From: Pseudomonas laurylsulfativorans
GTDB lineage: Bacteria > Pseudomonadota > Gammaproteobacteria > Pseudomonadales > Pseudomonadaceae
Assembly (NCBI RefSeq): GCF_002906155.1
Contig: NZ_MUJK01000005.1
Location: 124,001-188,000 of the forward strand
DNA: 64,000 nt
Direction: 5' to 3'
The notes beneath the pieces are model-generated. The model had not been told where the DNA came from, searched no databases, and saw only the letters and a program-made list of their open reading frames with translations. Position 1 is the stretch's first letter. Every line of letters begins with the position of its first letter. Positions 35,207 through 44,108 of this stretch are shown piece after piece. The translations under genes and the position numbers were made by a program.

Positions 35207-35788
35207 TTACTTTTCAAACCCGCTGGAAGGAAACACTTCCGTCCCGCGCCAGCGCCGCACCGAACGCTGGAAGAACAGACTGTTGGGCACTTGCACCATG
35301 GCGCTGCCGGTGCCGAGTTCTTCAGCCTCGATCAGCGTGGTGTAAAGAAGATTGATCGCCACCACCCGGCCTTTGACGCCGGGCTTGTCGGTGGTATCCA
35401 CCAGTTCGACCACGTCACCAAGGCGGAACGGGCCGACGGTAAAGATCAGGATCGCGCACAGCAGGTTCGACAGCACGCTCCACATGGCGAAAAACGCCAC
35501 CGCCGCAACCGCGACGAAACCGGACAATGCGGTCCAGAGCACTGTGGCCGATACACCGAGTCGTTCCAGGACGAAAATCAGCGCGCTGCCCATGATCAGC
35601 CAGCGCAATCCACCGCGCAGCGGCAACATCAACTGCGGCGGGAACGGGTAACGCTCACCGAGGCGGGTCAGGCCTTTGGCGACGAAGCGCTGGGTGAAAT
35701 AGCCGGCGAGCAGGATCAGCAGGATTTGCACGCCAAGCCAGATCGGCTCCGCCCACTCCACCGGCAGCGGCAGCTTGAAGGCATCCAT
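35207..35788 (-). CDS. MscS-family mechanosensitive ion channel protein
   Basis: A 193-residue short MscS-type channel: two to three N-terminal helices, the pore-lining helix region (GFVAVAAVAFFAMWSVLSNL) and a beta domain (VGPFRLGDVVELVDTTDKPG). It lacks the longer C-terminal cage of E. coli MscS. The start MDAFKLPLP overlaps the stop of the ABC-F gene (TGATG), so translation is coupled; an upstream start within that gene is rejected. Confidence 0.82.
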   Translation of the reverse strand: MDAFKLPLPVEWAEPIWLGVQILLILLAGYFTQRFVAKGLTRLGERYPFPPQLMLPLRGGLRWLIMGSALIFVLERLGVSATVLWTALSGFVAVAAVAFFAMWSVLSNLLCAILIFTVGPFRLGDVVELVDTTDKPGVKGRVVAINLLYTTLIEAEELGTGSAMVQVPNSLFFQRSVRRWRGTEVFPSSGFEK

Positions 35789-37698
35789 CAGGACAGCGCC
35801 TCCAGCTCCGCCTGCATGCTCTCCAGCAACTCCAGGGCTTCCATCCACGCTTCTTCCAGCTCCGCCTCACGCACCTTCAGCTTGGCCTGTTCAGCCAGCA
35901 GATCACGCAATTCGTTCTTGCGGGCCGGCTCGTAGATATCGCTGTCGCCGAGGCTGGCATCGATCTTCGCCAGTTTTTCGTGGAGCTTGCCCAACTCGTT
36001 TTCAAGCTTGTCAGCTTCGCGCTTGTGCGGTGCCAGTTGCTGACGCAACGCAGCAGCGGCCTGACGCTGGGCTTTCTTGTCGGTCTTGTCCGGATTGACG
36101 GGCGTGTTGCTGACCGGCGCATTGCGCTGACGATAATCCACCAGCCACCGGGTGTAGTCTTCCAGGTCGCCATCGAACTCTTCGACTTTGCCATCGGCGA
36201 CCAGGTAGAAATTGTCGGTGGTGCTTTTAAGCAGATGACGGTCGTGAGAGACCACCAGTACCGCACCACTGAACTCCTGCAGAGCCATGGTCAGCGCCAG
36301 GCGCATTTCCAGATCCAGGTGGTTGGTCGGTTCGTCGAGCAGCAACAGGTTCGGTCGGTCCCAGGCGATCAAGGCCAACGCCAGGCGCGCCTTTTCACCA
36401 CCGGAGAAATTCAGCACCGGCTCGTCGATCCGCGCACCACGGAAGTCGAAACCGCCGAGGAAGTCGCGCAGGGTCTGTTCGCGCTCGGTCGGCGCCAGGC
36501 GCTGCAAGTGCAACAACGGGCTGGCCTTGGAATCCAGAGAGTCGAGTTGGTGTTGGGCGAAGTAACCGACCACGGTGTTCTCGCCACGGGTCAAGCGACC
36601 GGCCAATGGCGAGAGCTCACCGGCAAGGTTCTTGATCAGGGTCGATTTACCCGCGCCGTTAGGTCCAAGCAGACCGATTCGCGCGCCTGGGGTCAGTTGC
36701 AGCTTGACCTTCTCCAGCACGGTTTTGTCGCCGTAGCCCAATCGGGCATCGGACAGGTCGATCAGCGGGCTGGAAATTTTCTGCGATTCACGGAAGACAA
36801 AATCGAACGGCGAATCGACATGGGCCGCGGTCAGCTCTTCCATCCGCTCCAGGGCCTTGATCCGGCTCTGGGCCTGGCGGGCCTTGGTGGCCTGGGCCTT
36901 GAAGCGGGCGATGTAGCTTTCCATGTGCGCACGTTGCGCCTGCTGCTTCTCGTAGGCCTGCTGTTGCTGGGCCAGGCGTTCGGCACGGGCGCGCTCGAAG
37001 GCGCTGTAGCCACCGCGGTACAGGGTGATCTTGCGCTGGTCGACGTGAGCCACGTGATCGACCACGGCATCGAGGAAGTCGCGGTCGTGGGAAATCAGCA
37101 TCAAGGTGCCGGGATAGCTCTTGAGCCATTCCTCAAGCCAGATGATGGCGTCGAGATCCAGGTGGTTGGTCGGTTCGTCGAGCAGCAACAGGTCCGATGG
37201 GCACATCAAGGCCTGAGCCAGGTTCAGACGCATCCGCCAGCCACCGGAGAAATCCCCGACCTGACGATCCATCTGTTCGTTGGTGAACCCAAGGCCAGCC
37301 AGCAACTTGCGGGCCCGGGCGTCGGCGGTGTACCCGTCGGCGCTGTCGAGTTCCGAGTGCAGGCGGGCCTGTGCGGCACCGTCATGGGCCGCTTCGGCTG
37401 CCGCCAGGTCGCGTTGCACCTGGCGCAGGCGCAGGTCGCCATCGAGCACGTAGTCGACCGCCAGGCGTTCGAGGGTATCGACCTCCTGGCGCATGTGGGC
37501 GATACGCCAGTCGGCCGGCAGGAAGCAATCACCCGAGTCCGGGTGCAACTCACCCCGAAGCAAGGCGAACAGGCTCGATTTGCCGGCGCCGTTGGCACCG
37601 ATGAGGCCGGCTTTGTGGCCGGCGTGCAGGGTCAGCTCGGCGTCTTCTAGCAGACGTTGCGGGCCACGCTGTAAAGTCAGGTTCTGAAGTCGAATCAT
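35788..37698 (-). CDS. ABC-F family ATPase (YheS type)
   Basis: A 636-residue soluble protein with two ABC cassettes. Walker A motifs are GANGAGKSS (about 31) and GPNGAGKST (about 340); signatures are FSGGWRMRLNLAQAL and FSGGEKARLALALI; both have LLLDEPTNHLD. A charged linker joins them and a C-terminal coiled coil (KLENELGKLHEKLAKI) ends it. ABC-F proteins act on the ribosome E site. The start MIRLQNLTL is chosen over an ATG 11 codons upstream. The MscS gene follows directly. Confidence 0.92.
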   Translation of the reverse strand: MIRLQNLTLQRGPQRLLEDAELTLHAGHKAGLIGANGAGKSSLFALLRGELHPDSGDCFLPADWRIAHMRQEVDTLERLAVDYVLDGDLRLRQVQRDLAAAEAAHDGAAQARLHSELDSADGYTADARARKLLAGLGFTNEQMDRQVGDFSGGWRMRLNLAQALMCPSDLLLLDEPTNHLDLDAIIWLEEWLKSYPGTLMLISHDRDFLDAVVDHVAHVDQRKITLYRGGYSAFERARAERLAQQQQAYEKQQAQRAHMESYIARFKAQATKARQAQSRIKALERMEELTAAHVDSPFDFVFRESQKISSPLIDLSDARLGYGDKTVLEKVKLQLTPGARIGLLGPNGAGKSTLIKNLAGELSPLAGRLTRGENTVVGYFAQHQLDSLDSKASPLLHLQRLAPTEREQTLRDFLGGFDFRGARIDEPVLNFSGGEKARLALALIAWDRPNLLLLDEPTNHLDLEMRLALTMALQEFSGAVLVVSHDRHLLKSTTDNFYLVADGKVEEFDGDLEDYTRWLVDYRQRNAPVSNTPVNPDKTDKKAQRQAAAALRQQLAPHKREADKLENELGKLHEKLAKIDASLGDSDIYEPARKNELRDLLAEQAKLKVREAELEEAWMEALELLESMQAELEALS

Positions 37699-37748
37699 AA
37701 TGGCGGCGGAGTCTACCAGCTTCGCTCGCAACTGGCGCGAGTAGCACT

Positions 37749-38213
37749 ATGTCCTCTGACCTGTGGAGCTTTTCCCTGAGCACTTATGCCCGACCGGGCG
37801 TTGAGCAGGCATGCCTGCAATTGCAGTCAGCGGGTGTCAACGTGTGTCTGCTGCTGTGTGCTACCTGGTTGGGACAACGAGGCGTGGCCTGCGATGAGCA
37901 GCGCTTGCAGCAACTGCGCAGTGTGGCCGTCTCTTGGGACACCGATGTCGTGTGGCCGTTACGCGCCTTGCGCACACACTGGAAGGCCGCTGCCACGGCA
38001 GACGCAGATTTGCACAACCTGCGTGAACAAGTGAAGGCACTGGAGCTGGAAGCCGAGCGGCATCTGTTGTTGCGGCTCGAGAGAGCGGCGCAGAGTTGGC
38101 CGCAAGATGCGGAGACCGATCTATCGGCCTGGCTGGAAGGTGCGGCGGCGGGTGCCGCCCACCTGCACCGCGACGCGCTGCATCAGCTGCGCGTCGCGGT
38201 AACCGGCACTTAG
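37749..38213 (+). CDS. TIGR02444 family protein
   Basis: A 154-residue, mainly helical soluble protein of the TIGR02444 family (MSSDLWSFSLSTYARPGVEQ; ACLQLQSAGVNVCLLLCATW). It has seven cysteine/tryptophan-rich positions in the first third but no catalytic motif I recognise. It lies divergent from the ABC-F gene across a 50-base gap. Its last 4 bases overlap the convergent algP stop. Function unknown. Confidence 0.8.
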   Translation: MSSDLWSFSLSTYARPGVEQACLQLQSAGVNVCLLLCATWLGQRGVACDEQRLQQLRSVAVSWDTDVVWPLRALRTHWKAAATADADLHNLREQVKALELEAERHLLLRLERAAQSWPQDAETDLSAWLEGAAAGAAHLHRDALHQLRVAVTGT

Positions 38214-39328
38214 GAAGCGCTGGTTGGGGTGGTTGCTGCGATCGATGCGGCGGCCGGCGTTGGCGCTGGCGTGGCTGTCGAGGTGGCTGCTGCCAAAGCA
38301 GACGTTGCTACCGGAGCCGGGTTGGCTGGCTTGGCAATCGGTGCGGCGGCTGGCTTGGCGGCAACCGGCTTTTTCACTGCCGGTTTGGCCGCTGGTTTTG
38401 CAGCGGGTTTTGCAGCAGCAGGTTTGGCGGCAACTGGCTTGGCAGCGGCCGGCTTGGCGGCGACTGCTGGTTTTGCTGCAACTGGTTTGGCGGCTGGTTT
38501 AGCAGCCGCTTTTACTGCAGGTTTGGCAGCTGGTTTTGCAGCGGCGGGCTTGGCAGCCGACTTGGCTGCTGGTTTTGCAGCGACGGGTTTGGCAGCCGGC
38601 TTGGTGGCAGGTTTCGCCGCAGCAGTCCGGGCAGCGGGTTTAGCGGCCGGTTTTGCAGCTGGTTTGGCTGCTGGTTTTGCAGCCGGTTTAGCGGCGGCGG
38701 TTTTAGCCACTGCTGGTTTGGCAGCAGCCGGTTTTGCAGCAGCAGATCGTGCAGCGGCGGGTTTGGCAGCCGTGGTTTTAGCGGCGGGTTTTGCGGCGCT
38801 GGCAGCAGCCGGTTTTGCAGCAGGTTTGGCTGCGGCAGTTTTCGCCACTGGTTTGGCAGCGGCTGGAGCTTTTGCAGCAGCCGGTTTAGCAGCGGCTTTC
38901 TTCGCAGGTGCCGCAGCTGGCTTGGCCGCACGCAGGGACAACGCCTTGCCGACAGCCTCTTGTACACGACCGACACCCTGGGCCAGTTTCAGGCTTTCCT
39001 GGGCATCGCGCTTGAGTTGCAGAATGTAGCCACGGGTTTCCGACTGACGATCCTTGAGGGCGTCGAGCAGCTCCTCAAGATCGGCCACTGCGTCCTTGGC
39101 CTTGGCTTGTGCCTTGGCTTTTCCGGCCGCCGCAGCGTCCTGCAATTTGGTGCGGGACTTGTGCAGTTTTTCTTGCGCTTTTCCGCGCTGCTTTTCCAGT
39201 TTGGCGAGCAGTTTTTCAGCATCAGCCAAGGCTTCGGAACAAGCGGTTTCCAGATGCTCGAGCAGGCTGCCCGAGAGTTGTTGGAGCAGGTGCAACGGAG
39301 TGCTTACTGGCTTCTTGGTGGCCGACAT
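38210..39328 (-). CDS. algP: Alginate regulatory protein AlgP, histone H1-like
   Basis: A 372-residue basic DNA-binding protein. Residues 1-120 are a charged helical region (LLEHLETACSEALADAEKLL; coiled-coil-like). Residues from about 130 are a low-complexity tail of KPAA-type repeats resembling histone H1, ending in a Thr/Pro/Ala stretch. It matches AlgP (AlgR3) of P. aeruginosa, implicated in alginate gene control, and lies next to algQ and the algR locus as there. Tail length is expected to vary between strains. Confidence 0.9.
   Translation of the reverse strand: MSATKKPVSTPLHLLQQLSGSLLEHLETACSEALADAEKLLAKLEKQRGKAQEKLHKSRTKLQDAAAAGKAKAQAKAKDAVADLEELLDALKDRQSETRGYILQLKRDAQESLKLAQGVGRVQEAVGKALSLRAAKPAAAPAKKAAAKPAAAKAPAAAKPVAKTAAAKPAAKPAAASAAKPAAKTTAAKPAAARSAAAKPAAAKPAVAKTAAAKPAAKPAAKPAAKPAAKPAARTAAAKPATKPAAKPVAAKPAAKSAAKPAAAKPAAKPAVKAAAKPAAKPVAAKPAVAAKPAAAKPVAAKPAAAKPAAKPAAKPAVKKPVAAKPAAAPIAKPANPAPVATSALAAATSTATPAPTPAAASIAATTPTSAS
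38240..38935. repeat. Low-complexity KPAA-coding repeat tract of algP
   Basis: About 700 bases of imperfect 9- to 15-base units (GGTTTTGCAGCAGG-like) encoding Ala/Lys/Pro runs. Units repeat with small changes, and copy-number change by slippage would stay in frame when whole codons are lost. Confidence 0.85.
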
Positions 39329-39520
39329 GGTTTACCTCCTGGCTGAAGTGAGTGCGGCTCATACTAGACCTCTGCTGCAACCGCCGCTAGGGCATGTTGA
39401 CACTATCGAAAGCGTTGCGTTGCAAAGGACTGAAAAACTTCTACGTCGGCGCAAAAGCAGTTCACCGTTGCGCGCTTTCTCACTGGCATAATCGCCCGCA
39501 ATTCAGGTCGGAGAGTGCCC

Positions 39521-40186
39521 ATGTCGCGCTACCTTTTTTTATCGCTGAGCGTGTTTTTTTCGGCGGCTCAAGCCGCCGGAGCAACACCGGAAAATGAAGC
39601 CCACGATCTCGCTTACAGCCTGGGTGCAAGCCTTGGCGAACGCTTGCGCCAGGAGGCTCCCGACCTGCAACTCCAGGCACTGATCGAAGGATTGCAGCAG
39701 GCCTATCAGGGCAAACCGCTGGCGCTGAAGGACGAGCAGATCGAGCAGATCTTGACCGAGCATGAAGCGCGGATCGCCATGCAGTCAGCCGAGCCGCAAA
39801 GCGAAGTGGCACTGGAAAAAGAACAGCGTTTTCTCGCCGCAGAGAAAGCCAGACCCGGCGTACGCGAATTGGCTGATGGCGTGCTGCTGACCGAGTTGAC
39901 ACCAGGCGCTGGCGCCAAGGCCGGACCGAACGGCAAGGTGCAGGTGCTGTACATCGGTCGCTTGCCCGACGGCACGGTGTTCGATCAGAACAGTCAGCCA
40001 CAATGGTTCAGCCTGGACAGCGTGATCGCCGGATGGCGCAGCGCATTGCAAAACATGCCGGTCGGGGCGAAATGGCGACTGGTGATTCCATCGGCCCAGG
40101 CCTATGGCGCCGACGGTGCCGGTGACGTGATCGCACCGTTCACTCCACTGGTGTTCGACGTTGAATTGCGTGGTGCAACCAGCTGA
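39521..40186 (+). CDS. FKBP-type peptidyl-prolyl isomerase
   Basis: A 221-residue periplasmic proline isomerase of the FkpA/Mip type. The signal peptide (MSRYLFLSLSVFFSAAQAAG) is followed by a helical dimerisation domain and a C-terminal FKBP domain (VQVLYIGRLPDGTVFDQN; VIAGWRSALQNMPVGAKWRL; IPSAQAYGADGAG). The ATG at 39521 has GGAGAG 6 bases before it; an in-frame GTG two codons earlier does not. It sits between algP and algQ as in P. aeruginosa. Confidence 0.9.
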   Translation: MSRYLFLSLSVFFSAAQAAGATPENEAHDLAYSLGASLGERLRQEAPDLQLQALIEGLQQAYQGKPLALKDEQIEQILTEHEARIAMQSAEPQSEVALEKEQRFLAAEKARPGVRELADGVLLTELTPGAGAKAGPNGKVQVLYIGRLPDGTVFDQNSQPQWFSLDSVIAGWRSALQNMPVGAKWRLVIPSAQAYGADGAGDVIAPFTPLVFDVELRGATS

Positions 40187-40198
40187 CAGCGGAAATGA

Positions 40199-40226
40199 AA
40201 AACGGCGTGCCGTGGCACGCCGTTTG
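40199..40226. terminator. Hairpin between convergent FKBP and algQ genes
   Basis: Perfect 12-bp inverted repeat AAACGGCGTGCC/GGCACGCCGTTT with a 2-base centre. T-tails are short, so it may be a weak terminator. Confidence 0.6.
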
Positions 40227-40245
40227 AGGTCTTGCGGGAAGCGAC

Positions 40246-40704
40246 TCATGCCTGAACAGGATCGGCTTCCTTGTGAGCGGTGTGCAGCACCTCGATCAGA
40301 CAATCTTCCAGTTCGAAGCGTTCGTGCAACAGGCCACCCAGCTCCTTGAACTTCTCCGCAACGCATTTGCCTTCGTCGCAAAGGTCATTGAACGCAAGCA
40401 ACTTTTCAGTGATGACATCGATGCGCGGATAGATGGTCTCGGCGAGCTCCAGCCCACGCTTGTCGTTGAAGGCCTTGGCCTCCCCCGTCAGTTGCTCGTA
40501 GATCTCGAAATGCCCGGCCGATACATAATCGACCAGCACGCCGCAGAACTCCTGCAAAGGCTTACGGTTCTCACCCAACGCCTCAGGCTTTGCGCCAAGA
40601 GCGTCATAGGCCCCGATCAGTTCGTGTCGTTCCTGCAACCAGCGATCAATCAGCAGGTGCACTCCACCCCAGCGTTCCTGAGCATTCTGACAACTTTCGA
40701 GCAT
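40246..40704 (-). CDS. algQ: Anti-sigma-70 factor AlgQ (Rsd family)
   Basis: A 152-residue helical protein of the Rsd/AlgQ family that binds sigma-70 region 4 and frees core polymerase for other sigma factors. Typical sequence: MLESCQNAQERWGGVHLLID then WLQERHELIGAYDAL. The start has GGGAAGAG 7 bases upstream; the longer frame is rejected. In P. aeruginosa it affects alginate and siderophore production. Neighbours algP and the hem-algR cluster are conserved. Confidence 0.93.
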   Translation of the reverse strand: MLESCQNAQERWGGVHLLIDRWLQERHELIGAYDALGAKPEALGENRKPLQEFCGVLVDYVSAGHFEIYEQLTGEAKAFNDKRGLELAETIYPRIDVITEKLLAFNDLCDEGKCVAEKFKELGGLLHERFELEDCLIEVLHTAHKEADPVQA

Positions 40705-40881
40705 GGTGATCTCTCTTCCCTTGTGGGTCAGCTGCTCTATGCCCGCTCGCCTCTTGTAACATCGGTGGGCGGTCAGGCAGAGCGTCATCGAGCAACATAA
40801 TTCCAATGACACGTGCGGGCCAGATTATGCCCGCGCGACACTGGCTTCAAGGTACGCACGCGATAAAGTTCATACAAGTGT

Positions 40882-41433
40882 TTAATCGCCCGCAAAGGCC
40901 CGGTGCGACGACTCGCCGCTGAGTGGTCGCTGATAGCTGATCCAGACCAGTCGCAACGATTGGTAAACGGCCAGAACCATCATCGCGACGAAGAACAGCA
41001 GACTCCACTCCGTGAGACTCAGATCGAACAGCGTCCAGGAAATTTCCACACAATCGGCAGCGCCCTTGAACACTTGCTGCAGGACGGATAGCCACGGAGA
41101 ACTGGCGAACAGATCCGCCAGATGGGTCGAGCATGCCGCTGCGTGCTCCATCGGAAGATTTTGCAGCAGAACCTGCCACCACGCCGTGACAGTGCCGGCC
41201 AGGCTGCAACCAAGACTGAGCAGCCAATACAGAACGTTTCCGACGCGACCGGGGCCATGGACCGAAGCCATCAGGCAGACAGCGGTCAGGAGCGCCAGGC
41301 AAAACCGTTGCGCAAGACACAAGCCGCAAGGCCGCAGGCCGACCGCATATTCAAGGTAGAAGGAAACGCCCATCGCCAGGGCACCCGCAATGAAAGCCAT
41401 GAAAAACAAGGAGCGTGAGCAGGCCAATGACAT
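40882..41433 (-). CDS. Disulfide bond formation protein (DsbB/DsbH type)
   Basis: A 183-residue four-helix inner-membrane protein that passes electrons from DsbA-type proteins to quinones. The first redox pair is Cys36-Cys39 (RPCGLCLAQR) and the second pair is Cys101 and Cys128 in the large periplasmic loop. The arrangement algQ-dsb-hemY matches the DsbH gene of P. aeruginosa. The C-terminus is longer than in E. coli DsbB. Confidence 0.9.
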   Translation of the reverse strand: MSLACSRSLFFMAFIAGALAMGVSFYLEYAVGLRPCGLCLAQRFCLALLTAVCLMASVHGPGRVGNVLYWLLSLGCSLAGTVTAWWQVLLQNLPMEHAAACSTHLADLFASSPWLSVLQQVFKGAADCVEISWTLFDLSLTEWSLLFFVAMMVLAVYQSLRLVWISYQRPLSGESSHRAFAGD

Positions 41434-41626
41434 GGCTTTTCCGTAAAAGTAGTGACAGACCGTTACGGTAGAGGAAAGCGCGACGGCCTTTCAAGGCAAG
41501 TGCCCACAGAGACTTCAGCGCAGGTATAGGGAAATCCCGACGCAAGCGGGAGGATAAAATGCAGTCCTTTGTAGGACTTTGCCTGCGACACGTTTTGGCG
41601 ACTGCACTTCAACCCATTATCGTACT

Positions 41627-41654
41627 GCGGCGAGGGCGATTGCTCCCTCGCCGC
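41627..41654 (-). terminator. Hairpin downstream of hemY
   Basis: GCGGCGAGGG-loop-CCCTCGCCGC, 43 bases after the hemY stop. It resembles the GGCGAGGG REP subtype and may act as the end of the hem operon. No clear T-run. Confidence 0.5.
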
Positions 41655-41696
41655 ACTTCGTCGATCAGACGCCCGAGCCTGGCGCCAGTGAACGGG

Positions 41697-42935
41697 TCAA
41701 GCGCGGACAGGTACAGGCAGAGGGGCCGCGAGCAAGCGCTCATCCAGCAACCCCAGGCCTTCCTGAAACAGCTGGTTGCTGCGCTCGGTATCGCCCATTT
41801 GCGCCAGCAAGCGTGCCAGCTCCGCACAGGCTTCCGGATTGCGTTGTACACGCAGGCTACTTTCCAGGTAGTCCCGCGCCTTGCCCCACAAGCTGTTTTG
41901 CAGGCACAGACGACCCAGTGTCAGCAACAGGCCCGGATCGGCCGGATGGTCCTTGAGCCAGCCTTCAGCGGTCTGCAACTGGCGGATCGGATCATTGCCG
42001 CGAACCAGTCCGTAGAGACGTGCCAGATGGCTGTCGTAACCGCGCTTTAGAGCGGTGCGCAGCACTTCTTCGGCCTCGACATGAGCACCCAACTGCCGCA
42101 GTTGTTCGGCATACGCGAGCACCAGTTGCGGCTCATGGCGTTGTGCCGAAGTCAGTTGCTGCCAGGCTCGTTCGAGCGATTGCTGCCCCACCGCACCGTC
42201 GTCTTCCCGTTGCGCCGCCAGAGACAGGTTCGCCCCCCAGGCCCGACGCTCAAGCTCGGCGAGTTCGGCTGCTGGCAGGATTTTGTCCTTGCGCAGCTCC
42301 GGCAACAGGCGAATCAGTGCCGACCAGTCACCACGCTGCTGAAGCAGGCGCTGCAACTGACGCAGGGTCTGTGCGTTATGAGGGTGGCGCTCACGCATGG
42401 CTTGCAGGGTAGCAAGGGCACCTTCGGTATCACCGCGGTCAGTCTGCAACTGGGCGTGGTTCAGGGCGATCGCCAACTCGGCCTGAGGCTGACGCTCCAG
42501 GGCGCGCTCTAGAAGGTTGTCGCTTTCTTCGTAATTGCCTAGTTCGTTCGCGGCACGGGCCGCGCCGAGGTAATAAAGCAGCGGCTGGCGTTCGGCTTCG
42601 GCAGCCCGATGCAAATGACGTTGCGCGCTGGCCCAGCGACCCTCGGCCAGGTCCAGCTGACCGTGTTCGATCGCCACCTGCACCCGACGACTGCGGTTAC
42701 GCCGTGACCACGGGTTGACCACGCCACTGGAAGCCATCACCAGCTCGACCAGCGACTTGATGCCCCAGATCACCAGCCATAGCACAGCCCCCAGCGCCAA
42801 AGTAGCCCATAGGCTCGACTCATAGCGGAAGGTCTTGTAGGCAACAAGCACGTAACCGGAATGCTCGGCAATCGCCAGCCCCAGCGCAGCGGCAGCGGCG
42901 ACAACGAGGAACACGATCACATAGAGGCGTCTCAT
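41697..42935 (-). CDS. hemY: HemY, TPR protein of the hem operon
   Basis: A 412-residue protein with two N-terminal helices (VIVFLVVAAAAALGLAIAEH; SSLWATLALGAVLWLVIWGI) and a long helical region of TPR-like repeats (GQLDLAEGRWASAQRHLHRA). It is the HemY_N/TPR protein of gammaproteobacteria and is unrelated to Bacillus HemY oxidase. Its exact role in heme synthesis is unsettled. The start overlaps the hemX stop by 4 bases. Last gene of hemC-hemD-hemX-hemY. Confidence 0.92.
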   Translation of the reverse strand: MRRLYVIVFLVVAAAAALGLAIAEHSGYVLVAYKTFRYESSLWATLALGAVLWLVIWGIKSLVELVMASSGVVNPWSRRNRSRRVQVAIEHGQLDLAEGRWASAQRHLHRAAEAERQPLLYYLGAARAANELGNYEESDNLLERALERQPQAELAIALNHAQLQTDRGDTEGALATLQAMRERHPHNAQTLRQLQRLLQQRGDWSALIRLLPELRKDKILPAAELAELERRAWGANLSLAAQREDDGAVGQQSLERAWQQLTSAQRHEPQLVLAYAEQLRQLGAHVEAEEVLRTALKRGYDSHLARLYGLVRGNDPIRQLQTAEGWLKDHPADPGLLLTLGRLCLQNSLWGKARDYLESSLRVQRNPEACAELARLLAQMGDTERSNQLFQEGLGLLDERLLAAPLPVPVRA

Positions 42936-44092
42936 GGCATGGCCTCCGGCGCGGTGTTCGCGGCAGGCTTGGCCAGTGGCTTGACCGAGTCCTCGGCGTT
43001 GACGTTGCGCCGTTCCAGATACCCCTGCACCGCGCTCAGTGTTCCAGTCATATCCGGAGTGACGACGGTGACGGGTTGCTTGCTCAGCTCGGCCACCTGC
43101 TCAAGCATGACTTTGCTTTGCGCGTTATCCGAGTTGAAGTTGCCCTTGAGGATGTCCTGAGCTTCGTCCAGCACCTGGGAGTAAACCGCAGCCTGGCCGT
43201 TGAGTGCGGCCCATTGTGCCTGCTCCAGTGCCAGGCTCAGGGCCAGGCGGACCTGACTCAGGCTCTGGCCGGCCAGCAATGGGCGAACGTTTTTGTCGGC
43301 ATTGAAATCGATACGGATGTAGCGCGAAATCTGATCCCACCATTGCGCCCAGCGACTGGCACCGTCGCCATCGGCGGTCAGGCCCAGCAACGAATCGCCA
43401 CGGTCCTTGTACTCCGGTGCCAGCTCGGTGAGGCTGGTCACCTGATCGCGCAGCGCGCCCAGACGCAGAAACAGCCCGGTGCGATCCGGTTGTTCGGTAC
43501 TGCGTAAGGCGATCAGGGTCTTGGCCACTTGTTCGCGAGCGGCAAAGGAGCCCGGATCGTTCTGCTCACGCAGAATTTCGTCGGCACCCTGGACCAATGC
43601 CTGAGCGCTGCTGATGTCCTGCAAGGCAGACAGTCGCAGGCTGGCCAGACGCAGCAGGTGCTCGGCCTCGGCCAGACGCCAGTCCTTGCGGCTGGCGCCG
43701 AGGACGGTTTCCAGACGCTGGTTCAATCGCTGCTGATCTCCTTGGAGCTGGATCACCAGACGACTGCGAGCTTCCAGTTCATCGGCAGCAGGCAATTGCG
43801 CCAGGCGTGCGCTCAGGCGTTCCTCATTGAGCTTGAGGCTCTGCGCCTGGTCGTTCAACGCCTGAACCTGACTCAGTTGCTGCTGATTGTTGGCCTGCAG
43901 GTGACGCACCTGCCAGACACCCCAACCGCCCACCGCGACACCGGCCGCACCCAGCAGCAGCGCGAGGATTGCCAGACCATTGCCTCGACGCTGCTCGGCA
44001 GCTGGTGGCGGCGGCATTTGATCAACAGGTGCATCAACAGGTGCATCAAGCACCGGTCGCGAGTCATCTTTAGGCAAGGCTGTTTCGCTCAC
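42932..44092 (-). CDS. hemX: HemX (annotated as uroporphyrinogen-III C-methyltransferase)
   Basis: A 386-residue single-pass membrane protein. After a Pro/Asp-rich N-terminus the membrane helix is GLAILALLLGAAGVAVGGWG (about residues 40-60), followed by a periplasmic coiled-coil and helical domain. No methyltransferase motifs of the CobA/CysG type are visible, so the usual enzyme name is unsupported. The gap to hemD is 16 bases and the start of hemY overlaps its end. Confidence 0.88.
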   Translation of the reverse strand: MSETALPKDDSRPVLDAPVDAPVDQMPPPPAAEQRRGNGLAILALLLGAAGVAVGGWGVWQVRHLQANNQQQLSQVQALNDQAQSLKLNEERLSARLAQLPAADELEARSRLVIQLQGDQQRLNQRLETVLGASRKDWRLAEAEHLLRLASLRLSALQDISSAQALVQGADEILREQNDPGSFAAREQVAKTLIALRSTEQPDRTGLFLRLGALRDQVTSLTELAPEYKDRGDSLLGLTADGDGASRWAQWWDQISRYIRIDFNADKNVRPLLAGQSLSQVRLALSLALEQAQWAALNGQAAVYSQVLDEAQDILKGNFNSDNAQSKVMLEQVAELSKQPVTVVTPDMTGTLSAVQGYLERRNVNAEDSVKPLAKPAANTAPEAMP

Positions 44093-44108
44093 GTATCCAT
44101 CCTTTGCA

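Noticed and set aside
35980..37650. 556-codon frame opposite the ABC-F gene
   Set aside because: Antisense shadow; the ABC-F protein has all its motifs on the minus strand.
38240..38935. Direct repeats considered as a CRISPR array
   Set aside because: Units are short, in-frame with algP and lack unique spacers.
38096..39346. Gly/Ser/Cys/Phe-rich 416-codon frame opposite algP, resembling a structural repeat protein
   Set aside because: It is the reverse reading of the algP KPAA tract; composition follows from the repeat.
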